Assembly: GCA_022494885.1 (NCBI GenBank)
Contig: JAGVSM010003978.1
Coordinates: forward strand, 62,001-126,000
From: Micrasema longulum
Lineage: Eukaryota > Arthropoda > Insecta > Trichoptera > Brachycentridae
Direction of reading: 5' to 3'
DNA length: 64,000 bases
In this document: positions 55,101-62,410 of the stretch, one piece after another
Layout of the letters: every line of letters starts with the position of its first letter
How positions within the stretch are numbered: position 1 is the stretch's first letter
The notes under the pieces: model-generated
What the model was told of the DNA's origin: nothing
Databases searched by the model: none
What the model saw: only the letters and a program-made list of their open reading frames with translations
Made by a program: the position numbers and the translations under genes

Positions 55101-58100
55101 ATGATTATTTTTATAAATTATGGAAAATATAATATTTAACAGTATACATAAAAGTTAAATTTTTGTTTTTAAATACCTGTTATTTCAAGGTATCTCGACT
55201 TTTGCTTAATGTAACACGACATTACAGAACCGTTTCCTGAGTCTTAAAGAGTCTTTTTAGAGTAAAAAATGCTTTTTTTTTTACATAGTAACGATCATCA
55301 TCATCATGCAAAATACTCTTGTGACATTGCTAGAGCGATAAAGCCGGTAAAATAATTTATTTTTTTCAAATTATTAAAAAATTAAGATTTTTTATTCAGG
55401 CAGATCAAAAATACAGTTCTGTGTGTCAGATAGAACCAGAACCCCGAGTGAGTGTTCTGGACTCAATGGTTGCTCTCAGGTAAAATCCTGAATAAGGACA
55501 TCGAGTGGAGATAAGTCCGCCCCATTGTGAAGTGGTTAGCGCGTTCGCCTACCATTCTTGAGGGTTCGATTCATGGCAGGGCGGATGTGAAATATTGATT
55601 TTACAGATCAGTTGTTTTCCCATACTACATTTGATATTGTGCCATAAAGATATTTAGGGCTAAACAAATGTATATCCATTTTGAGCATTAAAAAAGTCTA
55701 AAAACTGATAATAAACTTTATAGTATTAAGAACTCTTCAAAATAAATGTATTTTATAAAACAAATTTACTTTAAAGCCTCTTAATACCAGATGTTTAAAG
55801 TATAAAAAAATCACAAATTTGTCTCTCCTGAAAAGTTGGGTTTTTAGAGATACCGTAGTTTACTGGGTTTTTGGAGATACTCTCGCATCATTAATTAATC
55901 CCCTCCTTAGGAAATATATTTTATATTGTTCAACCGGCCCCTCCCAAGACAAAATCCTGGGTGCGTCACTGTTCTCCATTGATGTTTGTATTACCAAGAT
56001 AGGGCAGAGTGGAGTAAGCTGGTCGTACAGGGTCCTGGCCTCCTCGATGTTGCAGGCTTGGAAGGTGACCTGAAGACAGCAGCAGCCCATACCGAAGCCC
56101 ATGGCGTCCATGTAAACGTGGCCTGGCTGGGCGGCTTCTGGCTCCTTGGCGCACGACTCGTCGACGGGAAGCTTGGTGTTCGTATCCATAAACACTGGAA
56201 TAGTAAAAAAAAAAACGATTTTTGATTTAACAAAAATAGGCATTGTAAATTCTATCATAAGAGAATACTTAAAAATTGCCTTAAATAAACAAAAAATACT
56301 TGTTAAAATTGCATCATTTAACCGCTCAAATGCCGGAGCGTAGATCTCAGCTATCAATTCCGGTACCCGTTAACTGCTGGAGCTGAGATTTGCACTTCAA
56401 AATATTCAATTCACTTTATTTTCCTAGTTATTGTGGACATTAGGGCCTAAAGCGGATATTTAATACTCCAGTAGTCTTGGTTATCCGACCTTCGGTTATC
56501 CGACCTTCGGTTATCCGACCTTCCGAGTTATCCAACCTACCGGGGCAATGCCCCTTTCGCGCGCCAGGCGACACTCCTCAGTGCTTACGTAGCTCTTTCG
56601 CTGAGAGGACGTGTTGCGCATTGTTTCCTTGTTTGTTTATGTTACATGTACATATTTGAAAAGTTTTCGATGTGCAAATAAAATTATGTAACACATTTTC
56701 AATGTCGTTTTTATCATTTTACGTGTTTATTTTATTTTCTTTTATCCAGAAAACATACAGCACGATTACATAGTTTTATATTTTACACAGTTAGACTTAA
56801 CTCTAATGGACAAGTGAAGTTTCCATATTATATAAAAATTATATTATGTAAGGTTATCAATGAAAGTACAAAAAAGAGAAGGAAAAAAAAACATAAATGG
56901 AAGTTGTTTAAAAATTAAAATTAAAGTAAAAAAAGTTATTTAAAAGTTTGTAGTTAGTATTTACAAATGGAAATAATATTGAAAATGAAGAAAATTTTTT
57001 TGTAAATGTAATTAAAAGGTAAGAATTAAAATGAAGAGTGAAAAACATGCTCAGATATAAAAAAATTAAAAAAACATTTTCAGAAAGGAAAATCATAAAT
57101 ATACACATACACATTTTATGGGATTCAAAGAAACGATGAGAAGAATCTTTAAATGAAATAATTTAAATGTGTTATCCGACCTTTTCGCTCATCCGACCTT
57201 GCTGTAGCGGGTTTAGGTCGGATAATCGAGACTACTGTACTTTGTGAATAAACAAATCACTAGTCATCTAACAACGTCGTTGGCATCATAACAGTGCTGA
57301 AAACCGCATTTAATGTATCGTGAATTAAACGTTTCAGAAAGGTAAGCAATACTTATAAAGAAAATGTTATAAAGATTTTATAAATATACAATACATATTA
57401 TGGTAGATAATAATATACAATACATGACTTACGACCAAATCTACTTTTGACATGTTTATTAAGTCAAAGGCTACCTTTATTTATTTTTTAAAAGGGACAT
57501 TAACTATTTTCAAGGGAGGGGTTAAGGACTGGATTTTCCTTAGCGGGAGGGATTTTACTGGGAAACTCCTTGATGATTTTCCGAATATATGACCACCTTT
57601 TTTTTCTCTCTTGTTTGAATTTGCTGTTGACCATATTGAAATGCTATATATATTTAAAATTATTATAATGTTTCTCATCTTAGTAGAGCTCAACAGAACA
57701 CAAGAAACATTAAAATGAACATCAAATTATTACGATGCTTATTTTGAAAATGATCTCAACAAAGATGAGTTGAATGCTTTCAATCTTTTGAAATTATCCT
57801 CGGGGTTTTTTAAAATTGGAGAAAGTGAAATTAAAAGCCAAGAAAGACTAGTGGAAAACCGCAACAATGAGGGAAATAATTTTAATGTGGATTTTATTGC
57901 AGTATGCAACTTACAGACTGCTTTGCGAAATGGGGGTGAAAATATGGATGAGGCTGTGAATGAGAAGCATTTATCAAATAATGAAAATCCAATCCATATA
58001 ATATTTGTGGTGATACACTCGTATGTCTACGTTAACTAATTATTCGTCCCAACTCAAGACAGGACTTTTGGCCCCATAGAGTTGGGACTTAAATCTCAAA

Positions 58101-59036
58101 AAATGTGTAATAAACTGTTTATAAATAAATAAATAAAATAGTTATATATAATATTTTGGCATAATGTTAATTGCCTCAATGTTAATTATACATTTTGGTA
58201 CAATAAAGATTTTAATAACAGGGTAAATTTCAGTCAAAAGTTGTTGTCTGAAACCTATTTTAGATCATTTACCTGGTAGGTTGATGGCCACTTTCTCCCC
58301 TCTCCTCATTCTGATGTTTCTCGTGAGGTTTTTGAATCTCGGATGACCAGGGTAGATGGCCTCGTCCGGGAAGAACAGGGAGCGACTCACACCAGATTCT
58401 GGGTTCGGGAGAGCAGGAGGCGAAGTGAAGTTTGGACATCCTAATCTAAAAAAATTTGGAAAAAACAAACAAATATAAATAGTCAATAACCGCGTTAAAA
58501 AAGGATGTGATGAAGTATGGATCCTTGAAAAAAGGCATTGTAATATCTAAAATTTGTCCAGCCAGCCAATTGATGAACAAACATGTTTATCTTCAAGTTT
58601 GTTAATGAAAATTTTTGTTGGAAGTTCCATTATAATTATAATTTATTATTAAAAAAAAGGATGCCCATGACAAAAATTGTAGATTAAAGTATCATTAGTG
58701 GTATATTTCTATAATAATTTAAAACAATTTTTACTTTGCTATACCCAAAATACTCACCCAGGATTTAAGTTCTATTTAAAACAAAGGACTATATTTTTTA
58801 TCAGCCTAGACATGACTAATTTTTAAGCTACACTATTAAGACGTTCACTAACCTTGGGAAGTTGGTCAAGCTCAACAAAACCTCTCCTGGCTGCAGCATG
58901 GCAGAAGCCTCTGCTCTTCTGTACCGCATGTTGGCTTCCACAATATTGAAGTGTGCCATGAGGCCTCCATACGGGTGGCCCGGAGTGCCCTCTATCATGT
59001 AGGCTCCGTATTCTGGTCGCCACAAAGATTTGACAC
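39938..59036 (-). CDS. Gclc: Glutamate-cysteine ligase catalytic subunit (nine exons, N-terminus missing)
   Basis: Gclc joins glutamate and cysteine using ATP, the rate-limiting step of glutathione synthesis, and works in the cytosol with a modifier subunit. Nine minus-strand exons, in transcript order 59036-58853, 58445-58273, 56194-55995, 51564-51365, 49824-49653, 47552-47355, 45041-44853, 41951-41770 and 40109-39938, join in phase to about 555 residues and a TAA stop. Landmarks in order are [88 protein letters not shown] sequence, [61 protein letters not shown] and [15 protein letters not shown]. The human protein is 637 residues, so about 95 to 100 N-terminal residues, including the WGDEVEY segment, lie beyond base 64000. 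Introns run from 407 bp to 4.4 kb and are full of transposons. Confidence 0.97.
40325..40450. repeat. Fragment of unclassified repeat (as at 28785)
   Basis: ATGTGTCCAAAAGTTTCCC and CGTAATGTTGCTAGATCGCG match 28790-28875. It lies in the last Gclc intron, just before a LINE. Confidence 0.55.
40465..41150 (+). mobile_element. Jockey-like LINE 3' end in last Gclc intron
   Basis: The frame 40470-40922 encodes [34 protein letters not shown], then [16 protein letters not shown] and ends DVRRLLSK. A 3' UTR with a TA run and an AATAAAATAAA tail to about 41150 follows. The frame is intact over 150 codons, suggesting a fairly recent insertion, antisense to Gclc. Confidence 0.87.
41238..41728. mobile_element. 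Foldback element with long arms, best copy
   Basis: The left arm 41373-41455 (CAATGTTTTGAGCATGTCCA, then ACTGGATTTTCTCCCTAGGG) pairs over about 80 bp with the right arm 41643-41724 (CTCCCTAGGGAGAAAATCCA, then GACATGTTTAAAACATTG). The middle holds the family blocks GTAAAGTGGCCACTTGACC and ATAAGCCCTGTAAATCCCTA. The open frames here are products of the repeat. It ends about 40 bp before Gclc exon 8. Confidence 0.8.
41770..41951 (-). CDS. Gclc: Gclc exon 8 of the window (EGTFPGLI to THPQY)
   Basis: The acceptor is TCCGGCAG and the donor ACAA|GTGAGT. It encodes [18 protein letters not shown], then [20 protein letters not shown] and [12 protein letters not shown], with two bases of a Lys codon left. 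The match to the conserved C-terminal helices of Gclc (IINGKEG-FPGLI across the junction) is clear. A plus-strand frame is also open across this exon and is not coding. Confidence 0.95.
42630..43480 (-). mobile_element. CR1/L2-like LINE 3' end in Gclc intron
   Basis: Minus-strand frames read [34 protein letters not shown], then (after decay) [53 protein letters not shown] and [11 protein letters not shown] with a stop, then an ATAATAATAA tail at 42630. It is the same family as 9829-10418 but retains more 5' sequence. A 50-bp piece (43146-43195) is duplicated in tandem at 43196-43245. Confidence 0.9.
43146..43245. repeat. Exact 50-bp tandem duplication
   Basis: Bases 43146-43195 (ATTCAATACAGATTGTAGGC to TAGACCTGCTT) recur without change at 43196-43245. 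It lies within the CR1-like LINE and must be recent. Confidence 0.95.
43481..43681 (-). mobile_element. DIRS-like RT/RNase H fragment fused to the LINE
   Basis: The minus-strand frame 43681-43480 reads [40 protein letters not shown] and QPDLI. FPP--LIPR-L---, VAP-WP--W---L is the pattern after the RT domain of DIRS/tyrosine-recombinase retroelements. It runs directly, in frame, into the CR1-like segment. Assignment rests on pattern recall only. Confidence 0.45.
43700..43890 (-). mobile_element. LINE C-terminal fragment
   Basis: The minus strand reads [20 protein letters not shown] and then [15 protein letters not shown], the C-terminal end of a jockey-like RT protein (K-AQRH--FIGP-MF). Confidence 0.72.
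43891..44005 (-). mobile_element. MITE family A fragment
   Basis: Minus-strand blocks CCTACGGAAAATTGGGTAC and GAAAAGTTTCTTGGAAATGT match the first quarter of the family. The rest is absent. Confidence 0.65.
44100..44725 (+). mobile_element. LINE 3' UTR copy
   Basis: AT-rich sequence ends in GGCTTGACACGGGCATAGCC, TAAAAAGCCTTAATAAGTTC and GAATGAATAAATAAAT. A near-identical end is at 59500-59585, and the AT-rich parts before them also align. This is the untranslated 3' end of a LINE, truncated before the coding part. Confidence 0.7.
44853..45041 (-). CDS. Gclc: Gclc exon 7 of the window ([13 protein letters not shown] to IINGK)
   Basis: The acceptor is ATCTCTAG and the donor GAAG|GTGAGT, phase 0 at both ends, 63 residues. 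It begins [14 protein letters not shown], as in other animals, passes a variable middle (FWWRSNV, then a Pro/Glu segment with several Cys), and ends [13 protein letters not shown]. The variable middle is the usual divergent segment of the family. Confidence 0.95.
45260..46178 (+). mobile_element. Jockey-like LINE 3' end in Gclc intron
   Basis: The frame 45281-45733 reads [40 protein letters not shown] and [14 protein letters not shown]. After a frameshift near 45730 it continues [18 protein letters not shown] to a stop at about 45911. The 3' UTR ends GCCGTATATAAATAAATAAA. Confidence 0.87.
46492..46620 (+). mobile_element. tRNA-derived SINE, family 2
   Basis: GGCGGCCTCCGTGGTGTAGT, GGTCAAGACTCACGCACGC, then TTCCGGGTTTGATTCCCGG (B-box). 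The ACTCACGCACG part is duplicated compared with the copy at 19374-19533. It ends in a TAATGTAATGTAATG run. Confidence 0.82.
46622..47092 (+). mobile_element. LINE 3' end
   Basis: The coding end reads [38 protein letters not shown] and [20 protein letters not shown]. The 3' UTR contains CCCATGGAGTTGGGACTTAT and ends AATAAATAAATAAAC. The same family is at 57500-58140. Confidence 0.83.
47355..47552 (-). CDS. Gclc: Gclc exon 6 of the window ([10 protein letters not shown] to FLIPISK)
   Basis: The acceptor is CTTGCTGCAG and the donor AAG|GTGTGT. Both ends are phase 0 and it encodes exactly 66 residues. They include [36 protein letters not shown] and [18 protein letters not shown]. The FKPPPP and WRVEFRP blocks contribute to substrate binding in the family. 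The donor's GTGTGT is less usual than the GTGAGT or GTAAG forms of its neighbours. Confidence 0.96.
47900..48137 (-). mobile_element. tRNA-derived SINE, family 1, inverted
   Basis: On the minus strand it has the head ATGTCGGCCTAGTAGGTCAG, GCGTTTGCCTACCACGCAAG, then the body TTCACAGTCCCCGGACAGG and ACCAATGTAATGCCCTATGC. It lies in a Gclc intron in the gene's sense orientation. Confidence 0.83.
48360..48590 (-). mobile_element. LINE C-terminal fragment
   Basis: The minus strand reads SYFSFGKT, then [20 protein letters not shown] and [29 protein letters not shown] is a common LINE C-terminus. The GATTTTCCGCTCAGTTT(T/C) block is duplicated near 48492 and 48515. Confidence 0.75.
48600..49250 (+). 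mobile_element. R1-type LINE 3' end with CCHC motif
   Basis: The frame reads [40 protein letters not shown] (C-x-C...H-x3-H-C zinc-binding pattern), [16 protein letters not shown] and ends PASPEEF. TGHG-F--YL-RF and the following Cys/His end are typical of R1/LOA-clade RT proteins. A second copy is at 60058-60560. The 3' UTR ends in poly(A). Confidence 0.85.
49653..49824 (-). CDS. Gclc: Gclc exon 5 of the window ([11 protein letters not shown] to TDHFE)
   Basis: The acceptor is TATTTTCAG and the donor TGAA|GTAAGC. The first base completes Lys from exon 4. It encodes [16 protein letters not shown], then [16 protein letters not shown] and DEEDTDHFE. AQHxAHLFIRDPL is a well conserved block in animal Gclc; here the last position of the block reads T-V rather than P-L. 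The true reading frame is on the minus strand, although a plus-strand frame is also open here. Confidence 0.95.
49959..50200. repeat. Long hairpin, 242 bp, in Gclc intron
   Basis: The left arm 49959-50070 and right arm 50083-50200 are near-perfect inverse complements. The outer 26 bp (TAATGATGTAATAACTTATA...) match exactly, and the inner 75 bp or so (ACTTGGTACACTTCCACTTA to CATCTTCAGAC) match with about one mismatch. The loop is 12 bases (ATCTTCGGACCA). It is transcribed within the Gclc primary transcript. It could be a palindromic transposon or a source of hairpin RNA. No target duplication is evident. Confidence 0.92.
50341..50395. mobile_element. Solo mariner terminus
   Basis: GATATTAGGTCTATAACTTG, then a T-run and AGGAAATTTGAGC match the left end of the mariner at 13363 (TTAGGTCTATAACTTAAAAC). 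No transposase is attached. Confidence 0.7.
50456..51205. mobile_element. Foldback element pair, with an AT-rich insertion
   Basis: Arms CAAGGACTGGATTCAACTCC, CCGGGGAGCTGTTTATATTA (50814-50853) and GTTAATATAAACTGCTCCCC, GGGGAATTGAATCCAGTCCT (51137-51176) face each other. A second pair, GTAATATAGAAGTCTAGGCA (51012) and TGCGTAGACTTCTATATTAC (51083), is nested inside. Bases 50860-50985 (start TTTCATTTATTTATTCAG) look like an inserted antisense LINE tail. Confidence 0.78.
51365..51564 (-). CDS. Gclc: Gclc exon 4 of the window (LALSAASP to SPLAD)
   Basis: The acceptor is GTATTCAG and the donor ATAA|GTGAGT. It encodes [34 protein letters not shown] and [16 protein letters not shown], with two bases left for a Lys codon. 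The SAASP and CRW segments are conserved in the ATP-grasp-like catalytic core of the family. The first codon is TTG, in phase 0 from the previous exon's LCPIL. Confidence 0.96.
51590..52394. other. Gclc intron, no recognised feature
   Basis: AT-rich intronic DNA; nothing named. Confidence 0.45.
52395..52935 (-). mobile_element. Jockey-like LINE RT C-terminus, intact frame
   Basis: The minus-strand frame 52929-52420 reads [80 protein letters not shown] and ends [10 protein letters not shown]. The 169 codons are free of stops, so the copy is rather young. It is in sense orientation in a Gclc intron. Confidence 0.85.
53172..54000. repeat. Inverted repeat of about 170-bp arms, left arm split by a LINE
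   Basis: The left arm is 53172-53245 (CGAGTGATACTTTAATCCAC, AAAATCCAGTGACCGGTTTC) plus 53488-53585 (CATCTTCGAGACTGGTATTT, CAAAACAGAGGTAAGGACAA). The right arm is 53826-54000 in inverse order (CTTACCTCTGTTTTGTACAA to AGTATCACTCGTCTTTTATT). The two parts of the left arm become contiguous if 53246-53487 is removed. Confidence 0.82.
53246..53487 (-). mobile_element. LINE 3' end inserted in the inverted repeat
   Basis: The AT-rich tail TTTATTTATTTATATATACG at 53250 marks its 3' end (minus strand). Upstream it reads [20 protein letters not shown], then [17 protein letters not shown], a LINE-like C-terminus. TTTCA borders both sides of the insertion. Confidence 0.7.
54001..54479. other. Gclc intron, no recognised feature
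   Basis: Intronic AT-rich DNA; nothing named. Confidence 0.45.
54480..55265. repeat. Second copy of unclassified repeat
   Basis: Its parts 54480-54550 and 55080-55260 align with 29098-29165 and 29500-29690. Between them the two copies differ in length. Function unknown. Confidence 0.5.
55405..55630 (+). mobile_element. Composite tRNA-related SINE
   Basis: ACAGTTCTGTGTGTCAGATA, AGAACCAGAACCCCGAGT, then TGAAGTGGTTAGCGCGTTCG and GAGGGTTCGATTCATGGC (A- and B-boxes). The downstream part GTGAAATATTGATTTTACAG is shared with 5440. Confidence 0.77.
55995..56194 (-). CDS. Gclc: Gclc exon 3 of the window (VFMDTNT to LCPIL)
   Basis: The acceptor is ACTATTCCAG and the donor CTTG|GTAATA. It encodes [14 protein letters not shown], then [20 protein letters not shown] and the helix [10 protein letters not shown], ending in phase 0 at LCPIL. 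The MDAMGFGMG core is diagnostic for the eukaryotic enzyme. The open frame runs on into the intron for about 40 codons, which is read-through and not coding. Confidence 0.96.
56469..57237. mobile_element. Pogo/Tigger-like non-autonomous DNA transposon, 769 bp
   Basis: The left end CAGTAGTCTTGGTTATCCGA and the inverted right end CAGTAGTCTCGATTATCCGA match; CAGTA-TC plus ATTATCCGACC is characteristic of pogo/Tigger elements. GGTTATCCGACCTTC is repeated three times at the left end, and ATCCGACC recurs at the right (57176 and 57191). The first 150 bp are GC-rich, then AT-rich; no transposase frame is present. The TA target is clear on the right (57238), mutated on the left. Confidence 0.78.
57500..58140 (+). 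mobile_element. LINE 3' end (as at 46622), split by an insertion
   Basis: Bases 57509-57670 ([24 protein letters not shown]) and 58005-58140 (CATAGAGTTGGGACTTAAAT, AATAAATAAATAAAAT) match consecutive parts of 46790-47092. About 330 bp between them are extra. Confidence 0.8.
57680..58004 (+). other. Unidentified insertion with an open frame
   Basis: Inside the LINE end, a stop-free frame from about 57724 reads [20 protein letters not shown], then [38 protein letters not shown] and [15 protein letters not shown]. It is strongly polar and protein-like. I recognise no family and see no start codon in good context. It may be a transduced gene piece or part of an unknown transposon. Confidence 0.3.
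58273..58445 (-). CDS. Gclc: Gclc exon 2 of the window (LGCPNF to AINLP)
   Basis: The acceptor is TTTTTTTAG and the donor CCAG|GTAAAT. The first base completes the Arg codon from the previous exon (FPRLGCP across the junction). It encodes the insert with [11 protein letters not shown] and then [17 protein letters not shown]. The intron upstream of it is only 407 bp, the shortest in the visible gene. Confidence 0.95.
58853..59036 (-). CDS. Gclc: Gclc exon 1 of the window (LWRPEYG to NFPR)
   Basis: The acceptor is TTATTTCAG and the donor CAAG|GTTAGT, read on the minus strand. Two bases complete a codon, then the exon encodes [16 protein letters not shown] and on to SLTNFP plus two bases of an Arg codon. 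LWRPEYG and the following MIEGTPG are among the most conserved segments of eukaryotic glutamate-cysteine ligase, near the substrate site. The preceding exon was not found in the last 5 kb. Confidence 0.95.
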
Positions 59037-59089
59037 CTGAAATAATTAGTAAAAGCGTAAATGTCGTAAATTTCATTGTGTATTTTTAT

Positions 59090-59585
59090 ATTATTTAATT
59101 TAGTACTCAATCTTGTTTGGCATATTATTTATTACTTCTATTTCTTACTACAGTGTAGAGTGAGTTTCTAGAAACCATATTTCAATTATGTTTTTATATT
59201 TATATTCGTTTTCTATTAATTTCAATATTATTTTTTTTTCATTACTATTATATTTTACTATTATTTTATTGACTTCAATGATACTGTTATTTTGTATATT
59301 TGATTATGTATGAATCTAAATTTGTATAATTTACTTTTTAATATTTATGTCTGATTACCTTTTTTAAATTGTATCTTTGGAATTTTATTATTTATTACTT
59401 ATACCTTGTTTTTCTGGATTGTTATTATATTACATCACATGTCATTGTATTTGAATCTAATTAATTTAAACTATGTATTTTTTATTGTTAATTATTATGG
59501 CTTGACACGGGCACAGCCTAAAAAGCCTTAATAAGTTCACTTATATTTAAACGAGTGTAATTTTGAATGAATAAATAAATAAATG
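59090..59585 (+). mobile_element. LINE 3' UTR copy
   Basis: It ends ATGGCTTGACACGGGCACAG, CCTAAAAAGCCTTAATAAGT and AATAAATAAATAAATG, almost as at 44640-44725. It begins about 55 bp beyond the first visible Gclc exon, within the upstream intron. Confidence 0.7.
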
Positions 59586-60057
59586 TATATTGAAAAAAAG
59601 ACAGTCATGGTTTATTTATGAAATCTGTAACAGGTTTATGTTTACTGAAACAAGTGTTCTGACTTTAGAGTAATAACCTAATAGAGTCACCACATTATTG
59701 ACCACGAAGTTAGCTACAGATTACAGCAATACAACGGGCCGTAAGTAGTTGAGAATTATAAGAGCGAACCGAAACTGTCAATCATGCGTTTGTTGTTAAA
59801 CTAAATACCAAACGAAAAATTTGGAACGCTTTTGTTCTATGCAATAGAGCTTAAAGGCTTCTCTAGAGAATTATTACTCTGAGCTTCTGATGGATATGTT
59901 GGAGGGCACGGGAATATGATCTTTATTAATAAATTACCTATGTGAAATTATGAAAGGTTTTGTGTTAAATGCCACACAATCCCCCCAAGCAAACTATTCC
60001 ATAGGTTGCAGTGGATTGAAATAGAGCTAAGTATATTTACACAGATTCAAAATATCT
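59586..60057. other. Gclc upstream intron, no recognised feature
   Basis: Mixed-composition DNA; nothing named. Confidence 0.45.
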
Positions 60058-60560
60058 GAGATCAACACTTGCCCATGCGATGATGTTACTCTCCAAGATG
60101 TCTCCCATCTATTGATGCATTGCCCCTTTTTTAGTCTGCAGAGAATGCAACTGGAGGCGCGATGCAGAAGTCTAAATGAGGATTTACACAATGTGCATGT
60201 AGTGATTAGTCACAGGGACTTGTCAAGAGAGGTATCATTATACATGACAGATATAGTGAAGGCAATAAAAGGTATCAATGATAGCAGGACACCAAATGCC
60301 GAACACTGTTCAGGTGGATCGGAAGATCTGTTGACGAATAACAACGGTCCGCCTTCTTCTGACGAGTTTTCTGTGGTTTCCTCTTGAAACAGGTCACAGC
60401 CGAAACATCTTACTAATCCTTACATAAAATAACGAAATAAAGTTTTTCATTAAAGTAAACAAATTAATAACTATCGCTTTGAAGTATATATTAACCTTGT
60501 ACATTACAAGCAAGGTATTGAATAATGCAACTACATATAAAAAAAAATTAAAAAAATAGA
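60058..60560 (+). mobile_element. R1-type LINE 3' end with CCHC motif
   Basis: It reads [40 protein letters not shown] and ends SSDEFSVVSS. The 3' UTR (ACCTTGTACATTACAAGCAA, then poly(A)) corresponds to that of the 48600 copy. The 5' end is truncated just before the Cys motif. Confidence 0.85.
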
Positions 60561-61139
60561 GCTAAGTACACACTTCTGAGAGTGGCAACATCTAGATGCC
60601 TCAAGGAAAGCATTATAGGTGACACAGCTTTCTTAACCAAGACCTGGACCTCCCATCGTAGATTCCAAACAATGATAACACCAAGATATTTATGGAATCT
60701 AATTTTAGATTAAAAATGTTGAAAATTCAAAAATTAGCAAGCATTATCGCATTTTATAATTTTTATAAAAAAACAAAGGTATTTTTATTTTATCGATATT
60801 AAATGTCAGATGATTATCATCTTACCATTCTTGGATAACCTTAGTTTGCTTTCTAAATTTTTATTTTTGTTATTATTTTTTTTCCATACCTACATATATT
60901 TACATAGAATTTTAATTACAAAAATACACTTTAAAAAATACATCTTAAAATTAAGCTATAACATAATTTGGAAAAAATGCCCACAAAGACTTCAACATCT
61001 GAGCGTGGACCATTCCTTTTTTAATGATTTAAAAGTTTATAGCATATAAATATGGTATGACATAACCATGAAGAAAAAAAAAACAAGATTAACATCTTAT
61101 GCTGATAGAACAAAAAACAGGATTTATTTGCAGTATTTC
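60561..61139. other. No recognised feature
   Basis: Probably Gclc upstream intron. The minus strand near 60600-60700 may hold more decayed LINE sequence, but I could not read a frame. Confidence 0.35.
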
Positions 61140-61350
61140 ATTATAAATTTTAACTAATTTTTTTTAAAGAAGGTGTCCATCTATTCCTTCCATGCTAATC
61201 CAAGGCCTCAAACCTACTTTAAACGGTATCAGTGATTTAATGTTTTGCAATTCTTTAAGTAGAAGATTGAAGGATCTTGGACCAACATGTAAGGAGTGCC
61301 TCTGTGCAAACTTAGTTCTGCATCCTGGAACTGACAGAGTTAATAACAAG
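61140..61350 (-). mobile_element. LINE C-terminal fragment
   Basis: The minus strand reads LSVPGCRTKFAQRHSLHVGP, RSFNLLLKELQNIKSLIPFK and LRPWI. R-KFAQR---VGPR-FN-L is the LINE C-terminus also seen at 46622 and 43700. Confidence 0.78.
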
Positions 61351-61372
61351 TTAACAAATAACAGAGTTTTTC

Positions 61373-61462
61373 TTCACAAAACTCAACAGATGGAAGAATC
61401 CAAGAAATACGGATGTTCAACCGTTCAATCAAAGCAGCCAATAACGTCTAGGCTTCCATATT
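61373..61462. mobile_element. Foldback family fragment
   Basis: CTCAACAGATGGAAGAATCC, ACGGATGTTCAACCG and GTCTAGGCTTCCATATT match internal blocks of the 41238 copy. Arms are absent. Confidence 0.6.
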
Positions 61463-62049
61463 TCTCAAATTAGATTCTTTTTCTTATGTAATAACATAAC
61501 TAATCTACAAATTTATGATAGTGATAATAATATTTATTGTACATGTTAAACTAGACAGCGTGACAAATACGTAGTGTTTAATTCAAATATTTGCAAACAT
61601 GTTTTCCATAAGACAGTATCAAAGTAACCCATTAATGCAGAAGTTTATTTTTATTAATTACAATGATATGTTCACAGCATATTAAAAACAATGCTTTTTG
61701 CAAACAACTTTTGTTCCGACGAAACTTTGAAAACTGTTAAGTTTTCAAGAGTCGAAAATTTTATAAAATAATAATATTACATCGAGATAGGTAGAAAATA
61801 ATTTAATATATTAACACGCAACTAAGTTTATGTTTGATATTTTTAAATAGTATGGTAACATATTACACCTAGAAATAAACGGCTTTAGTATCTTTAAAAA
61901 TCTTATTGAATAATACGAGAAGATAAGTATTTTTCTTTTGAAACTGATACGCTCTATAAAATTTATAACATTAGTACTAAAAGTTATTATTTAGATACTC
62001 CTAACTTGTAACCATTGATTTCTTACTAAATAATCAGTGAAACCTTTTG
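61463..62049. other. No recognised feature
   Basis: AT-rich; nothing named. Confidence 0.45.
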
Positions 62050-62410
62050 CCAGTACGGCACGGAACCTTTGGTATGACATCCGACACGGTGATAGAACTA
62101 TTGAAAATTATTTAGATACAGGTAAACGTCGTTTCTCTATCTCCCTTCTCTTCCTTAATCTCTCCTCCTTTCCTTTTTCCTCTTTTTTCCTTTTTCCCAT
62201 TCAGTAATAGTTTTGATTTAAGGTAATTTATAAACAAATACATTTATTTCTATTTTTATATATCTTTAGCTTTTTAATCTTTTTTTTCTATTAAATATGT
62301 TCTGTAACTTGAATTATAAAAATAAAACTTCTTTTTTTTTGGTTGGTTGGAAGAAATTGCCATTTAGCAATAACACTATGTACAAAAAGTTAAATAAATA
62401 AATAAATGGT
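62050..62410 (+). mobile_element. Probable LINE 3' tail
   Basis: A pyrimidine-rich run (62133-62200) is followed by GAAATTGCCATTTAGCAATA and AAGTTAAATAAATAAATAAA, the usual form of jockey-type 3' ends. The short frame before it (TARNLWYDIRHGDRTIENYL) may be its C-terminus or a small exon; see findings. Confidence 0.5.

Noticed and set aside
55995..56357. 165-codon minus-strand frame as one gene
   Set aside because: Only the 66-residue exon core is Gclc; the extensions are read-through into introns past good splice sites.
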